64,000 bases of DNA from positions 1,927,001 to 1,991,000 of the forward strand of contig CP029803.1 in NCBI GenBank assembly GCA_003226295.1, given 5' to 3'. Position numbers and translations under genes: made by a program. Numbering within the stretch: position 1 is the stretch's first letter; each line of letters begins with the position of its first letter. Below are positions 48,729 to 58,452 of this stretch, piece after piece. Origin of the DNA: Candidatus Moanabacter tarae (lineage in GTDB: Bacteria > Verrucomicrobiota > Verrucomicrobiia > Opitutales > UBA2987). The notes beneath the pieces were generated by a model that was not told the origin of the DNA, ran no database searches, and was given only the letters and a program-made list of their open reading frames with translations.

Positions 48729-50483
48729 ATGAAAGAGACAAGTGGATATCAAGCAGTAGCATCCCAAGCGGAAATTCTAGTTGGGAGAGCGAAGGTGGTA
48801 CGATTGGGTGCCCACTCAATCGCCTTATTTCGGCTGGGAGATGAGATCATAGCGCTCGATAACCGGTGTCCCCACATGGGATTTCCTCTTGACCGAGGAA
48901 CGGTAAAAGACGGCATTCTCACCTGTCACTGGCACCACGCACGCTTTGATATTGGCAGTGGGTGCGCCTTCGATCTTTTCGCGGATGATATTCCTGTCTT
49001 TGATACCTTCTGTGAGGATGGGAGGGTGTTCGTATCAAAAACCCCTAAGGCAGTTCCGGGCGAATCCTACTATGGCCAACGTCTGAAAAAGGGATTGGAG
49101 CAGAACATTGGGCTTGTTCAATCGAAGAGCGTTATTGGACTTCTCGAATCACAAACCGAATTCAAAGAGATTGTCAGGCAGATTGCCCGGTTTGGGGGTG
49201 CCAACCATGAGAATTGGAATGACGGGATGACTAGCCTCGCTGTAGTAACGAATCTGTGGCCTGATCTCAGTGACCGCACTCGAATTTTTGCTCTTTCTTA
49301 TGCAGCTCGGCGGCTGGCCGATAACTGTGCAGATCGACCGTCTCGCCGAGATCGGAACCAATTAGCCGGCTCCACGTCTTCCCTATTGCAATTGAAACGA
49401 TGGTTCCGCGATTGGCTGGTCGTAAGGCAAAGGGATGGTGCAGAACGAACTGTCCTCACGGCGGCAGCGATTTCTCCCGGTTCGATGAAGCTTAACGATC
49501 TCCTATTTGCTGGAGTTAGTGATCGGATTTTCTCGAACACGGGTCATACTCTCGATTTCTTCAACAAGGCTTTTGAATTACTAGATTTTATTGGCTGGGA
49601 AGAAGCCGAAGGAATTCTTCCAACCCTGATGCCCCAAGCATCCGGAGCTCGCGGTGGAGAAGAACAGAGTTCCTGGAGGTCTCCAGTCGACCTGATTGAA
49701 ATCATCCGCTCTGTCGAAGCAGAACTTCCGTCGATTCTTTCTAACAGAGGAAAAAGTGAAGCGCCCTTAGATCCAGATCTAGAAGGAATCCTCTGGGGAG
49801 ATAACCCCGCAACGATCACCGAATTGATCGCTGGCGAAATTGCTAGAGGAGTCGATGTGTTGGCAATTGCGAAACAAGTCTGCTACACAGCTGCAATGCG
49901 ATTGGCTCGTTTCCCCGAATCCAACGACATCGCAGATTGGTTTAATCCGGTTCATACATTTAATTTCTCTAACGCGGTCTACCAAAGCCTCAAGCGAGGT
50001 GTGACCCCAGATACCGTCAAAGCCATTTTCCATGCAGCTATGGCCACCTATAAGGACCGGTTTCTAAATATTCCTGAAGCCCCTCTACCAGGTGAACTCA
50101 ATGATTTTGAAAATTTACCTGAAGAACCTGAATTACTGCGGGAGCAGATAACAGGACTGCTCGACCATCGCCAGAATCTGAACGCCGTAACCGGTGCTGT
50201 GGCCAAATATGTGCGCCTACGCCACCCGCTCGGCGACTTAATCGATACTCTTGCCATTGCAACTCTCAGAGAAGACCTAGATTTTCATAAGATTCAAGTG
50301 CTAGAGGCAGGCGTAAGTCAGGCTCGTCTGTGGCAGGGCGGCCCGGAAGAAGAGAACATATTTGTTGGGATCACTCGTCACCTTGCTGCCCATTGCCCAA
50401 CTCGAAGAGGGGAATCCCGCATGACTCAAATTGCCGTCCGCCTCCAGCGGGACGAAGTGATCTACGATAATGCGGGCAAATAG
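48729..50483 (+). CDS. Rieske [2Fe-2S] protein with large helical C-terminal domain
   Basis: 584 residues. A Rieske domain fills about 10-105: ligands C47 and H49 in CPHMG, C66 and H69 in CHWHHARFD. The remaining 480 residues are alpha-helical, with several histidine/acid pairs (NHENWNDGM, GHTLDFFNKAFE, RHPLGDLIDTL, RHLAAHCPTRRG) that could form a second metal or substrate site, but it lacks the mononuclear-iron domain fold of ring-hydroxylating oxygenases as far as I can see. No signal peptide. Probably an oxidoreductase of a little-known two-domain family. Divergent from a fumarylacetoacetate-hydrolase-like gene. Confidence 0.8.
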   Translation: MKETSGYQAVASQAEILVGRAKVVRLGAHSIALFRLGDEIIALDNRCPHMGFPLDRGTVKDGILTCHWHHARFDIGSGCAFDLFADDIPVFDTFCEDGRVFVSKTPKAVPGESYYGQRLKKGLEQNIGLVQSKSVIGLLESQTEFKEIVRQIARFGGANHENWNDGMTSLAVVTNLWPDLSDRTRIFALSYAARRLADNCADRPSRRDRNQLAGSTSSLLQLKRWFRDWLVVRQRDGAERTVLTAAAISPGSMKLNDLLFAGVSDRIFSNTGHTLDFFNKAFELLDFIGWEEAEGILPTLMPQASGARGGEEQSSWRSPVDLIEIIRSVEAELPSILSNRGKSEAPLDPDLEGILWGDNPATITELIAGEIARGVDVLAIAKQVCYTAAMRLARFPESNDIADWFNPVHTFNFSNAVYQSLKRGVTPDTVKAIFHAAMATYKDRFLNIPEAPLPGELNDFENLPEEPELLREQITGLLDHRQNLNAVTGAVAKYVRLRHPLGDLIDTLAIATLREDLDFHKIQVLEAGVSQARLWQGGPEEENIFVGITRHLAAHCPTRRGESRMTQIAVRLQRDEVIYDNAGK

Positions 50484-50601
50484 TGGATGAAAAATTCAAA
50501 TGCCGCGCCGCATTTTTAGAGTGTTAGGCAAATCAAATTATTCGGGCAGTCCAACACCGAATCCGAAGGCAGAAACCTGCCCCCAAGCCATTCTTACACC
50601 T

Positions 50602-51960
50602 ATGGGCAATAAAAAAATGCTCGGGACGGTTATTTTATCTATACTGTCGCTTTTGCTCTTTATTTGGGGCTCGAAGCGCCAAGCATCCCTGGTTAACACT
50701 GACTTCAATCTCACTGATCAGTTCGCCTACATGCAGTACGCAAGAGAACTGGCCAAAAGCGACTTCACTTTCGTTGGCGGCAGAAACCGGATGCCAGTGT
50801 ATCCTGCCTTGATGTCCTTCTTCTACTGTGAAGGAATGTCCGACAAAGAGTTCTTCGAGAAAGGGAAGTGGGTAGGTATTGCTTTGGGAATTGTAGTTAT
50901 CGCATCTGCCTTTCTTATATTCTGTTTGGGTGGGCACACCGATGACGCACTTACCGCTACACTTGTAGCAATGTTCACCGTATTCGTTTTCAAAGCTCCT
51001 TATTTTCAAGCCGAAGTACTCTACTATGGAATCGGTCTCGTCCTGTTTTGCGTCCTCCTGAATCTAGTCCACCGTCCCAGTCTAAAAATGGCCCTACTGG
51101 CAGGCTGTTTAGGCGGCATAGCTCACCTTACCAAAGCATCGGTGCTCCCGACCATACTCCTGGCAGCTACGTGTCTAATCGTAAAAGCGGTTAACGGCCT
51201 CTTCAGGCAGAGAACGGAATCCCAAGAAAACAAAGAAACCGTCTATTCGTCCATCGTACTTCCGTCTTGCTGCCTTACTCTTTTGCTCTTCGGATTTCTT
51301 ATCGTCGTTTATCCTTACATTCAAACCAGCAAGGAGCAATTCGGGTCCTACTTCTACAATGTAAATTCCACGTTTTACATGTGGTACGATTCGTGGCAGG
51401 AGGCTAAAGAGGGTACGAGAGCCCATGGCGATCGTTTTGGCTGGCCTAATATGCCAGAGGAAGAGATCCCCAGCCTAGGCCGTTACCTTCAAACGCATAG
51501 CATAGCCGACATCACGAAGCGCTTAACTCTTGGGTTTGCCACCGTGTCCGGGATTAGCCTCGTTCTCTCATTCGGAGCTGGGCCCATTCTCCTCTACTAT
51601 CTTTCGGTTGTAGTAGGATTTTTTCATCAAAACCGTCATGCACCAGAGCTCCGTCGAATGTGGAAAGAACGCTGCCATACTATTGTATTCATCGCCGCAT
51701 ATTTTATTGGATACATAATCCTCTACGCATGGTATACCCCCATAGCCAGTGGAAATCGTTTTAATCATTCTCTTTTCTTGCCTGCCATGCTCATCTGCCT
51801 CCAGAGCTTTTCTCTTTTCAGACGCTATGGTATGTCCATTTGTCTTTTCGGAAAAATCGCGAACCCCACCGCGATTAACAAGACCATACTCCTCTTGCTC
51901 GGCACATACTTATTAATTGGATTTCCATGGCTTGTCTCGACGGTCTACGGAGGTTGGTAG
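50602..51960 (+). CDS. Polytopic membrane protein, GT-C glycosyltransferase-like
   Basis: 452 residues from ATG 50602; the frame opens at ATG 50500, but those 34 residues are polar and precede a normal membrane-start MGNKKMLGTVILSILSLLLF. About ten helices follow. After helix 1 the loop DFNLTDQFAYMQYAREL and RNRMPVYPALMSFFY has the acidic-then-RxPxYP form of GT-C enzymes of the PMT/ArnT type, which take sugars from lipid carriers at the periplasmic face. A large loop near 260-310 (SWQEAKEGTRAHGDRFGWP) lies outside. Acceptor unknown. Confidence 0.65.
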   Translation: MGNKKMLGTVILSILSLLLFIWGSKRQASLVNTDFNLTDQFAYMQYARELAKSDFTFVGGRNRMPVYPALMSFFYCEGMSDKEFFEKGKWVGIALGIVVIASAFLIFCLGGHTDDALTATLVAMFTVFVFKAPYFQAEVLYYGIGLVLFCVLLNLVHRPSLKMALLAGCLGGIAHLTKASVLPTILLAATCLIVKAVNGLFRQRTESQENKETVYSSIVLPSCCLTLLLFGFLIVVYPYIQTSKEQFGSYFYNVNSTFYMWYDSWQEAKEGTRAHGDRFGWPNMPEEEIPSLGRYLQTHSIADITKRLTLGFATVSGISLVLSFGAGPILLYYLSVVVGFFHQNRHAPELRRMWKERCHTIVFIAAYFIGYIILYAWYTPIASGNRFNHSLFLPAMLICLQSFSLFRRYGMSICLFGKIANPTAINKTILLLLGTYLLIGFPWLVSTVYGGW

Positions 51961-52095
51961 GGCTTTGCCTACGCATTTGCGAATGCCTTGGCTTGAGTCT
52001 CAATAGAAACTACCGATAAATCCGGATCTAAGCCCTTCCCGTTTTTCTGCATCCTCTCATTCGTCTTCCCACCTAGTAATTCCCTAAATCCTCCT

Positions 52096-53631
52096 ATGAA
52101 CCAGCCAAGTAATATCAATAGGACCGAATCCCTGATTGCCCAAAGCCTAAAATTAGATAAATTGTTGCGAAACGATCATCACCGTCCGACCTATCATTTC
52201 CTACCGCCTTCAAGCTGGATGAATGATATCAATGGGGCAATTTATTGGAAAGGACGCTACCACATTTTTTATCAACACAATCCGGATGGTGGATACTGGA
52301 AATGGATGCAGTGGGGTCATGCTTCCAGCGTTGACTTAGTACATTGGGTTCATCACCCCATTGCTCTCACTCCCACCCTCGATGGGCCGGATCGCAACGG
52401 CTGTTACAGCGGCAGCGCATTTATAAGCAAGGAAGGTAGACCAACTCTGATCTACTATGGCGTGCCCGATGGCGAGTGCATCGCAACCAGCTGTGATGAC
52501 CTACTAATTCGCTGGACCAAACATCCGGGTAATCCCGTGATCCCCCAACCCAGCAGTGGTGGCCCCGACTATCAAGTCTGTGATCATGTTCATGATCCAT
52601 GCGCGTGGCTCGAAGGAGGCACATACTTTGCTCTGACTAATCGCAGACAATCAAATGGGAGTGGCGACGGTGCATACCTCTTCAAATCGATTGACTTATT
52701 AAATTGGCAGTATTCAGGACTGTTCTACACCTCGGAGCGACGCTGGACTGAAGCCGACGAAGACTGTGCGGTTCCTGATTTCTTTCCTTTAGGGGATAGA
52801 CACATGCTCCTGTTTGTCAGCCATTTACAATCCACACAGTACTATCTTGGGAAACTGGAAAACGACCGTTACATCCCTGAAACACACGCTAGGATGAGTT
52901 GGCCCGGAGGCCAACTTGGTGGTTCACGCACTCTCTTGGACAATCGAAGGCGACGCATCTATTTCGACTGGGTACGCGAGTCGCGTGGAGTAGAGCGAGA
53001 AAGAGGTTCGGGCTGGTCTGGCGTGATGACCCTCCCTAGAGTACTTTCTCTTTCCGAGGACCGAACCCTTCGCATCGATCCGGTGCCCGAGCTAAAAGTT
53101 CTTCGTTTCAATCTCAGAATTCGTGAACACATTCACCTCCTTTCGAATTCGGAGATCCTACTGGATGATGTTCGGGGGGATTGTCTTGAGCTCGAAGCAG
53201 AAATAGCGGTGGAAGCAGGATCTACAATTGGTTTCAAGGTCCGATGCTCTCCGGGAGGCGAAGAACAGACAATGATTATGTACGATGATTTAGCTCGAAT
53301 GTTGAGAATCGATTTTGGCCAATCAACACTCGATGAGGGTATCCGGTACCCGTACTACCGAAACGTGGATGCGACCAGTCGGCTACCCAAGAAAAAACAA
53401 CTGGTAAATGTCCAGGAAGCCCCCTTCGAACTGGACGAGAGGGAAAAACTCCACATACGGATTTTTATCGACCGTTCGCTACTAGAAGTATTTGCAAATC
53501 GCCGTCAATGTATTACTCAGCGCATCTACCCAAGTCGCTCAGACAGCAATCGAATCGCTCTTTTCTCTAAGGGCGGATCCGCCTATTTCTCTCAACTCAA
53601 AGTCTGGGACATGGCTCCCTGTCATATGTGA
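52096..53631 (+). CDS. GH32-family glycoside hydrolase (beta-fructofuranosidase-like)
   Basis: 511 residues, no signal peptide seen. The five-bladed catalytic part has WMNDING with nucleophile D44 (usual form WMNDPNG), HDPCAW with D167 replacing the common RDP arginine by histidine, and DEDCAVPDFF, where E222 would be the acid/base in place of the compact ECPD. The C-terminal beta-sandwich ends in IFIDRSLLEVFANRRQCITQRIYP, the typical GH32 signature. It should cleave fructosides such as sucrose, levan or inulin in the cytoplasm, though the changed arginine makes specificity uncertain. Confidence 0.88.
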   Translation: MNQPSNINRTESLIAQSLKLDKLLRNDHHRPTYHFLPPSSWMNDINGAIYWKGRYHIFYQHNPDGGYWKWMQWGHASSVDLVHWVHHPIALTPTLDGPDRNGCYSGSAFISKEGRPTLIYYGVPDGECIATSCDDLLIRWTKHPGNPVIPQPSSGGPDYQVCDHVHDPCAWLEGGTYFALTNRRQSNGSGDGAYLFKSIDLLNWQYSGLFYTSERRWTEADEDCAVPDFFPLGDRHMLLFVSHLQSTQYYLGKLENDRYIPETHARMSWPGGQLGGSRTLLDNRRRRIYFDWVRESRGVERERGSGWSGVMTLPRVLSLSEDRTLRIDPVPELKVLRFNLRIREHIHLLSNSEILLDDVRGDCLELEAEIAVEAGSTIGFKVRCSPGGEEQTMIMYDDLARMLRIDFGQSTLDEGIRYPYYRNVDATSRLPKKKQLVNVQEAPFELDEREKLHIRIFIDRSLLEVFANRRQCITQRIYPSRSDSNRIALFSKGGSAYFSQLKVWDMAPCHM

Positions 53632-54008
53632 GGGTAGTAAAGAAACTCCCCAGTGGTAAAATTAGTGACTTCCTGGTCGAGAGGATCTCGTAGGCCATTT
53701 TGATCATTCATTGTCTCAAGAACTTAATCACGTACACTCGAATTGAAATTTTTGTTTAACTTCCATAAGCGGATCTAGTTACCGACTCCCTTTGGTCGAA
53801 TTTCTTATAAAACAATGGCGATAAAGAGACACGAAACTTCCCCATTTAAACCGTGAAAACAACCCTACAGCAATATCGTTCTCCACTAGCCAAGCCCGAA
53901 GAAATCATGGACGGTTCAGTCCCTATCATAACTTAACCAATAGTCCGCCTGCCAGGCCAGGGTTCCCGTATCTTGGAGCCTGCTATGAGATTTTAGAAAC
54001 TTTCCAGA
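53632..54008. other. Convergent intergenic region after GH32, nothing recognised
   Basis: 377 bp between convergent genes. Open frames are short and biased against coding. No T-tailed hairpin or RNA gene was seen. Confidence 0.4.
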
Positions 54009-54836
54009 CTAGGGCAGCCAAGGGAATTTCGAGAACTCAGGCTTTCTCTTCTTGAGATAGGCCTGGTGCCCTTCCCTACCTTCCTCTGACAGGTAATAGA
54101 GAAGAGTGGCATTACCAGCTAGCTCCTGGATTCCCGCTTGCCCATCGCAATCTGCATTGAAAGCAGATTTGAGACATCGAATCGCCAGGGGGCTTTTTTC
54201 AAGAATCTCACGGGCCCATTTTATCCCCTCGACTTCCAGCTCCTCGACGGCGACAACCGCATTGACCAAGCCCATTTCGAGAGCCTCATAAGCGTCGTAA
54301 CGACGACAAAGATACCATATCTCCCGCGCTTTTTTCTGCCCTACAATTCGAGCTAAGTAGCTTGATCCGAATCCACCATCAAAGCTACCTACCCGAGGGC
54401 CGGTCTGGCCGAAAATAGCATTCTCACCAGCAATGGTAAGATCGCAGACAACATGGAGAACATGTCCCCCTCCAATGGAATAGCCAGCCACCAATGCAAT
54501 TATTACTTTTGGCATGGACCGAATTAGACGCTGTAGATCGAGGACATTGAGTCTTGGCATACCCGCCTCATCTATATAACCAGCCTCCCCTCGAATGGCT
54601 TGATCGCCCCCTGAGCAAAATGCATACTTCCCGTCAGTGTGAGGACCGGCTCCAGTCAAGAGCACTACCCCTATATTCGTATCATCCCGAGCATCCGAAA
54701 ATGCCTCGATCATCTCACGGACCGTTTCTGGTCTAAACGCATTCCGCTTCTCCGGCCGATTAATCGTTACTTTTGCAATACCCTCTATTTTTTCGTAGAG
54801 AATGTCACTAAATTCCCCTGATTTCTCCCATTTCAT
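54009..54836 (-). CDS. menB: 1,4-dihydroxy-2-naphthoyl-CoA synthase
   Basis: 275 residues. Crotonase fold with MenB-specific features: [31 protein letters not shown], the [30 protein letters not shown] segment and a C-terminal [15 protein letters not shown]. It cyclises o-succinylbenzoyl-CoA for menaquinone. The order on this strand is menF, menD, menB, each separated by 140-215 bp. menC, menE and menA are not in the window. Confidence 0.96.
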   Translation of the reverse strand: MKWEKSGEFSDILYEKIEGIAKVTINRPEKRNAFRPETVREMIEAFSDARDDTNIGVVLLTGAGPHTDGKYAFCSGGDQAIRGEAGYIDEAGMPRLNVLDLQRLIRSMPKVIIALVAGYSIGGGHVLHVVCDLTIAGENAIFGQTGPRVGSFDGGFGSSYLARIVGQKKAREIWYLCRRYDAYEALEMGLVNAVVAVEELEVEGIKWAREILEKSPLAIRCLKSAFNADCDGQAGIQELAGNATLLYYLSEEGREGHQAYLKKRKPEFSKFPWLP

Positions 54837-54977
54837 CGAGTTACCTCACTAATTCAAATGCTTGGCAATACCCCTTGGCAGAACTTAGAGACCGCAAAGC
54901 ACCTTCCTATTGTTAAAATACCGTTCTATGCACCATTCTCAAGGAATCCTTTCAACACTCTGCCAATAATTTGTGTT

Positions 54978-56750
54978 CTAAGACACCTGGGGGTTTCCCA
55001 ACTCTTCTGCAATTTCCTCCAATAGTTCCCGCCGAAATTTTGTGTCTCGCTTCCGATCCGTCTTCATCTCGAGAATTCGAATTTTGGATTGAGACTTCTT
55101 AATCAAAAGTCCAGGCAGGCTCTTCATGGACTTCACACGTTCGTATCCGATTCCAAAGGCGATTGCAATCTTACTGAAATCGACATTTTGAGGCATAGCG
55201 AAATGATCCTCAAATGGAGGATCGTAGGCTGCTATCGGAAGATTCTCGAATATCCCCCCCCCTAAGTTGTTTACTAATACGATAGTAAGCCAACCCTTGA
55301 AACTTTCAGTAAGGAGGAGCGCGTTGATGTCATGAAGAAAAGCGAGATCTCCAGTCAGTAGAAAACATCTACCCCCTTCATGGGCTATACCTATGGCTGT
55401 TGAGAGCGTTCCGTCGATTCCGTTCGCACCACGGTTACAGTAAACCTTAATTCGCGAATTGTTAGGTTGCCAGAAGTACTCCATATCCCTCACTGACATG
55501 CTGTTTGCTACGATCAGAACTGCCCTTCGGGGAAGGGATTTGGAGAGCGTGTAAGCGACTCTCCCTTCGAAGTTGAAGGCACAATTCTGCATTCTTTGGA
55601 TAATTTTTCGTCGCGTTGTTTTTTCGAATCCCATCCAAGTTCGGAGAAACTCGCGATTCCTATTGGGTCCCCTGTTAAAAGAACGAGCGAATGTCTCGAC
55701 AGTAACCCGAAGAGGAATCGTCCTACGATGCAGAGAATCAACATTGTCCGGCCCACAGTCCAAGAGCCATGTCTTGGCATCGCCCCTACCTAACCAGGTC
55801 CTCAAGACTTTACTGGTAGGTAGAGGTCCGACGCTCAAAACACACTCTGGCGATAAGAGTTTAGCGTACCCTTCGTTTCTCAAAATGGAATCATAGTTTG
55901 AAATAAGAAAAGGATTGAATTTAGCGAAATTCCGAAGCGGTCCCAGAGCATCAACTATCACAGGCCAATTAAGGAATCGTGAGATCCTTCCTATGGAGTC
56001 TGCAAATTCCTCGGCATCACCAGGATAATGCGGCCCTACAACGATCAGTCCTTTCTTCGCCTCCTTTAAGTCCGAGATTGTCTGTTCGATCTCCGTTTTC
56101 GGAAACTCGACAACCACTTTCCTCAGTGATTGAACCTGAGAAAAGAAGGCCTTATGTTTAACCTCGTCGTTAATTTCAATTTTTGCATCGTTTGTTTCAG
56201 GAGACAAAGGCTCACGAAATGGAAAGTTCAGATGAACTGGCCCCCGGAACGGAAATTGTGTTCTTTCCCATGCGTAAACGAGGGTCTGCCTCAGATGTCT
56301 AAGATGCCCAAGAGTTCCACTTGGCATTGCTAATTCAGCCTGGAAACTTGGATACTTCCCATAAATCTTCACCTGGTCGATAGTTTGGCCTTCCCGGCAG
56401 TGTCGCACTTCTGGCGGACGATCAGCCGTTAGAACCAGGAGCGGAATCCGACTTTCATGAGCTTCGATCACGGCAGGGAAGAAATTCGCCACCGCTGTAC
56501 CAGAGGTACTAACCAAGGCAACCGGAATGTTGGATCTTCGCGCGAGTCCTAAGGCAAAAAACGAAGCTGATCGTTCATCCAGGACAGGGACTGTCTCGAT
56601 TTTAGAATGCCTGGCTAATGCAAAAGTCAGTGGTGTGGAACGGGAACCAGGTGAAATAATGACGACGCGAAGACCGAGTCGCTGCAATACTTCGGCCACA
56701 ACAGCTCCCCACAGCGAATTAGCGTTTGAGCATGCAATCTTATCGAACAT
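54978..56750 (-). CDS. menD: 2-succinyl-5-enolpyruvyl-6-hydroxy-3-cyclohexene-1-carboxylate synthase
   Basis: 590 residues. N-terminal ThDP PYR domain with VVISPGSRSTPLTFAL and the activating glutamate in DERSASFFALG; C-terminal PP domain with NRGANGIDGTLSTAIG and the GDLAFLHDINALLL...NNLGGGIF ThDP/metal motif. It joins 2-oxoglutarate to isochorismate. Upstream menF makes its substrate and downstream menB works later in the pathway. Confidence 0.96.
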   Translation of the reverse strand: MFDKIACSNANSLWGAVVAEVLQRLGLRVVIISPGSRSTPLTFALARHSKIETVPVLDERSASFFALGLARRSNIPVALVSTSGTAVANFFPAVIEAHESRIPLLVLTADRPPEVRHCREGQTIDQVKIYGKYPSFQAELAMPSGTLGHLRHLRQTLVYAWERTQFPFRGPVHLNFPFREPLSPETNDAKIEINDEVKHKAFFSQVQSLRKVVVEFPKTEIEQTISDLKEAKKGLIVVGPHYPGDAEEFADSIGRISRFLNWPVIVDALGPLRNFAKFNPFLISNYDSILRNEGYAKLLSPECVLSVGPLPTSKVLRTWLGRGDAKTWLLDCGPDNVDSLHRRTIPLRVTVETFARSFNRGPNRNREFLRTWMGFEKTTRRKIIQRMQNCAFNFEGRVAYTLSKSLPRRAVLIVANSMSVRDMEYFWQPNNSRIKVYCNRGANGIDGTLSTAIGIAHEGGRCFLLTGDLAFLHDINALLLTESFKGWLTIVLVNNLGGGIFENLPIAAYDPPFEDHFAMPQNVDFSKIAIAFGIGYERVKSMKSLPGLLIKKSQSKIRILEMKTDRKRDTKFRRELLEEIAEELGNPQVS

Positions 56751-56963
56751 TGAAAACTTCCTTAAAGTGCTGCCTCCTACATTTGCAATTCAAATGCCCC
56801 CATAAACGGAGCCTCTATACCCCCCCATCCTTTTCCCTGTGTCAATCTAGGATCCTTGTTAAGGCAATCTCAATGCTTCATCTTAACAACATAGGCTCGC
56901 CCAAGATAGGTTTCTCCTATTTATAACTCATCTGTTCTGCAACCATTTCCAAACAGAAGAACC

Positions 56964-58388
56964 TTAGTGGAGCGCTTGCAAGAGCGCTTGCAATTTGAGA
57001 TCCACTTCAATCCCTTCTTCCTCAGGGCTTGAGTTTACTAAAATTCCGTTCCCTGCATAGGCTCGCGCGGTATTGCCTTCAATCAGGGCAGAACGAATTG
57101 CAACCACCATCTCTCCATTACCTCCATGATCAAACCATCCCAGCGTTCCAGCATACAGTCCTCGACTGAATGGCTCTATCCTTCTGATATCCGCAAGAGC
57201 AGGTTCTTGTGGAACGCCACCAACCGCAGGCGTTGGATGTAATACCTTGACGGTATCCAGCAAATGCAAGCCTTCCGGTTTTCGCGCCTTAATTGGAGTG
57301 CGCAAATGTTGTACATTAGGCAACTGCAGCAGATTCGGTTTCGCTGAGAATTCGACTTCCATTCCAATCGATTCCAGGCAATCCTTGATAAAATCTACGA
57401 CGAATCGGTGTTCATCGACATTCTTGGCGCTTTCAAGCAAAGCCTGGGCAAAACTAGCGTCGACCGCAGCTGTTGCTCCTCTCGAGATCGAACCTGCCAG
57501 CGCTTCCGTGTAAACAAAATCTCCTTCCACTCGAACTAGGCGTTCTGGCGTAGCGCCGATAAAGCTCTTTTCAGATCCACCAGAAAAAGAAAATGCGTAG
57601 CACCCAGGATACTTGTTTCTTAGACTATTCAATGAGACTAGAGGCTTCAGCTCATTAGGCCCAATTAGCTCGATGCACTTCGCTATGACGATTTTCTCAT
57701 ATCGCCCCAATGCAATCCCTTGGCAAGCCTGTTTAACAGAATGGAGGAATGCTCCATCCCCCCCTAACTCTCTGATTTTATGCTCCTTTTTTTGAGCAAG
57801 TTTTGGGGCTGATTCAACCGAAGAGTAGTCAAAGGCTGCAAATTTCTTATGTGCTGCCCACGTTCTCTCTGCGAGCTCAACTGGATCCGAGGTCGGGTAG
57901 ACTACGATATTTGCTACTGCTCCATAAATCCCCTCTTTTCTACCCACCTGCCATCTGGGCAGAAATACTGTAGCAGGAGAAAAAGATGTATCTTTCCCCG
58001 ATTTATCATAAAACGTGAACGCAGTGAAGAAATGCGGTCCCCAAAACGGGACATGCAAGTCCCCCACTGCAAAAGTGTGATTGAGTATTTCATTTGAGAA
58101 CTGCAATACTTGTTGGAACCTACCCGGACCGTGGAAGGTTTTCTCCAAAATCGCATCCGCACCTGCTATAGCCTCTTCTTTAATTGGATGCTCCATGTAA
58201 AAATGAAGTTCATCCGATTCGTAAATCGATTCCAGGACCGCAAGCGAGTCGAGATGTTTTACCTCCAGTGAAATGCTTGCCACCTTGTAGTGATTGTCCC
58301 TAAGAGCTGAATCCCGACAATCGGTCAGAAAACGAAGCAATCCTTCGAAGTCACGCTCAACATAAAGTCCCGGGGAGATTTTTATCAC
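56964..58388 (-). CDS. menF: Isochorismate synthase
   Basis: 474 residues from GTG 58388. Chorismate-binding domain in the C-terminal half: SFIGATPERLVRVEG, TEALAGSISRG, HPTPAVGGVP and AYAGNGILVNSSPEEE are hallmark motifs of isochorismate synthases. The N-terminal 200 residues are the family's variable beta-rich half. Mg-dependent conversion of chorismate to isochorismate, first step of menaquinone synthesis, supplying menD immediately downstream. It follows metG by 64 bp. Confidence 0.95.
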   Translation of the reverse strand: MIKISPGLYVERDFEGLLRFLTDCRDSALRDNHYKVASISLEVKHLDSLAVLESIYESDELHFYMEHPIKEEAIAGADAILEKTFHGPGRFQQVLQFSNEILNHTFAVGDLHVPFWGPHFFTAFTFYDKSGKDTSFSPATVFLPRWQVGRKEGIYGAVANIVVYPTSDPVELAERTWAAHKKFAAFDYSSVESAPKLAQKKEHKIRELGGDGAFLHSVKQACQGIALGRYEKIVIAKCIELIGPNELKPLVSLNSLRNKYPGCYAFSFSGGSEKSFIGATPERLVRVEGDFVYTEALAGSISRGATAAVDASFAQALLESAKNVDEHRFVVDFIKDCLESIGMEVEFSAKPNLLQLPNVQHLRTPIKARKPEGLHLLDTVKVLHPTPAVGGVPQEPALADIRRIEPFSRGLYAGTLGWFDHGGNGEMVVAIRSALIEGNTARAYAGNGILVNSSPEEEGIEVDLKLQALLQALH

Positions 58389-58452
58389 GGGATCTTGCTA
58401 CTATCGAGTCATCCGAAACTCAAGTCCGCCAATGAAAAATTTTTCCAATTTC

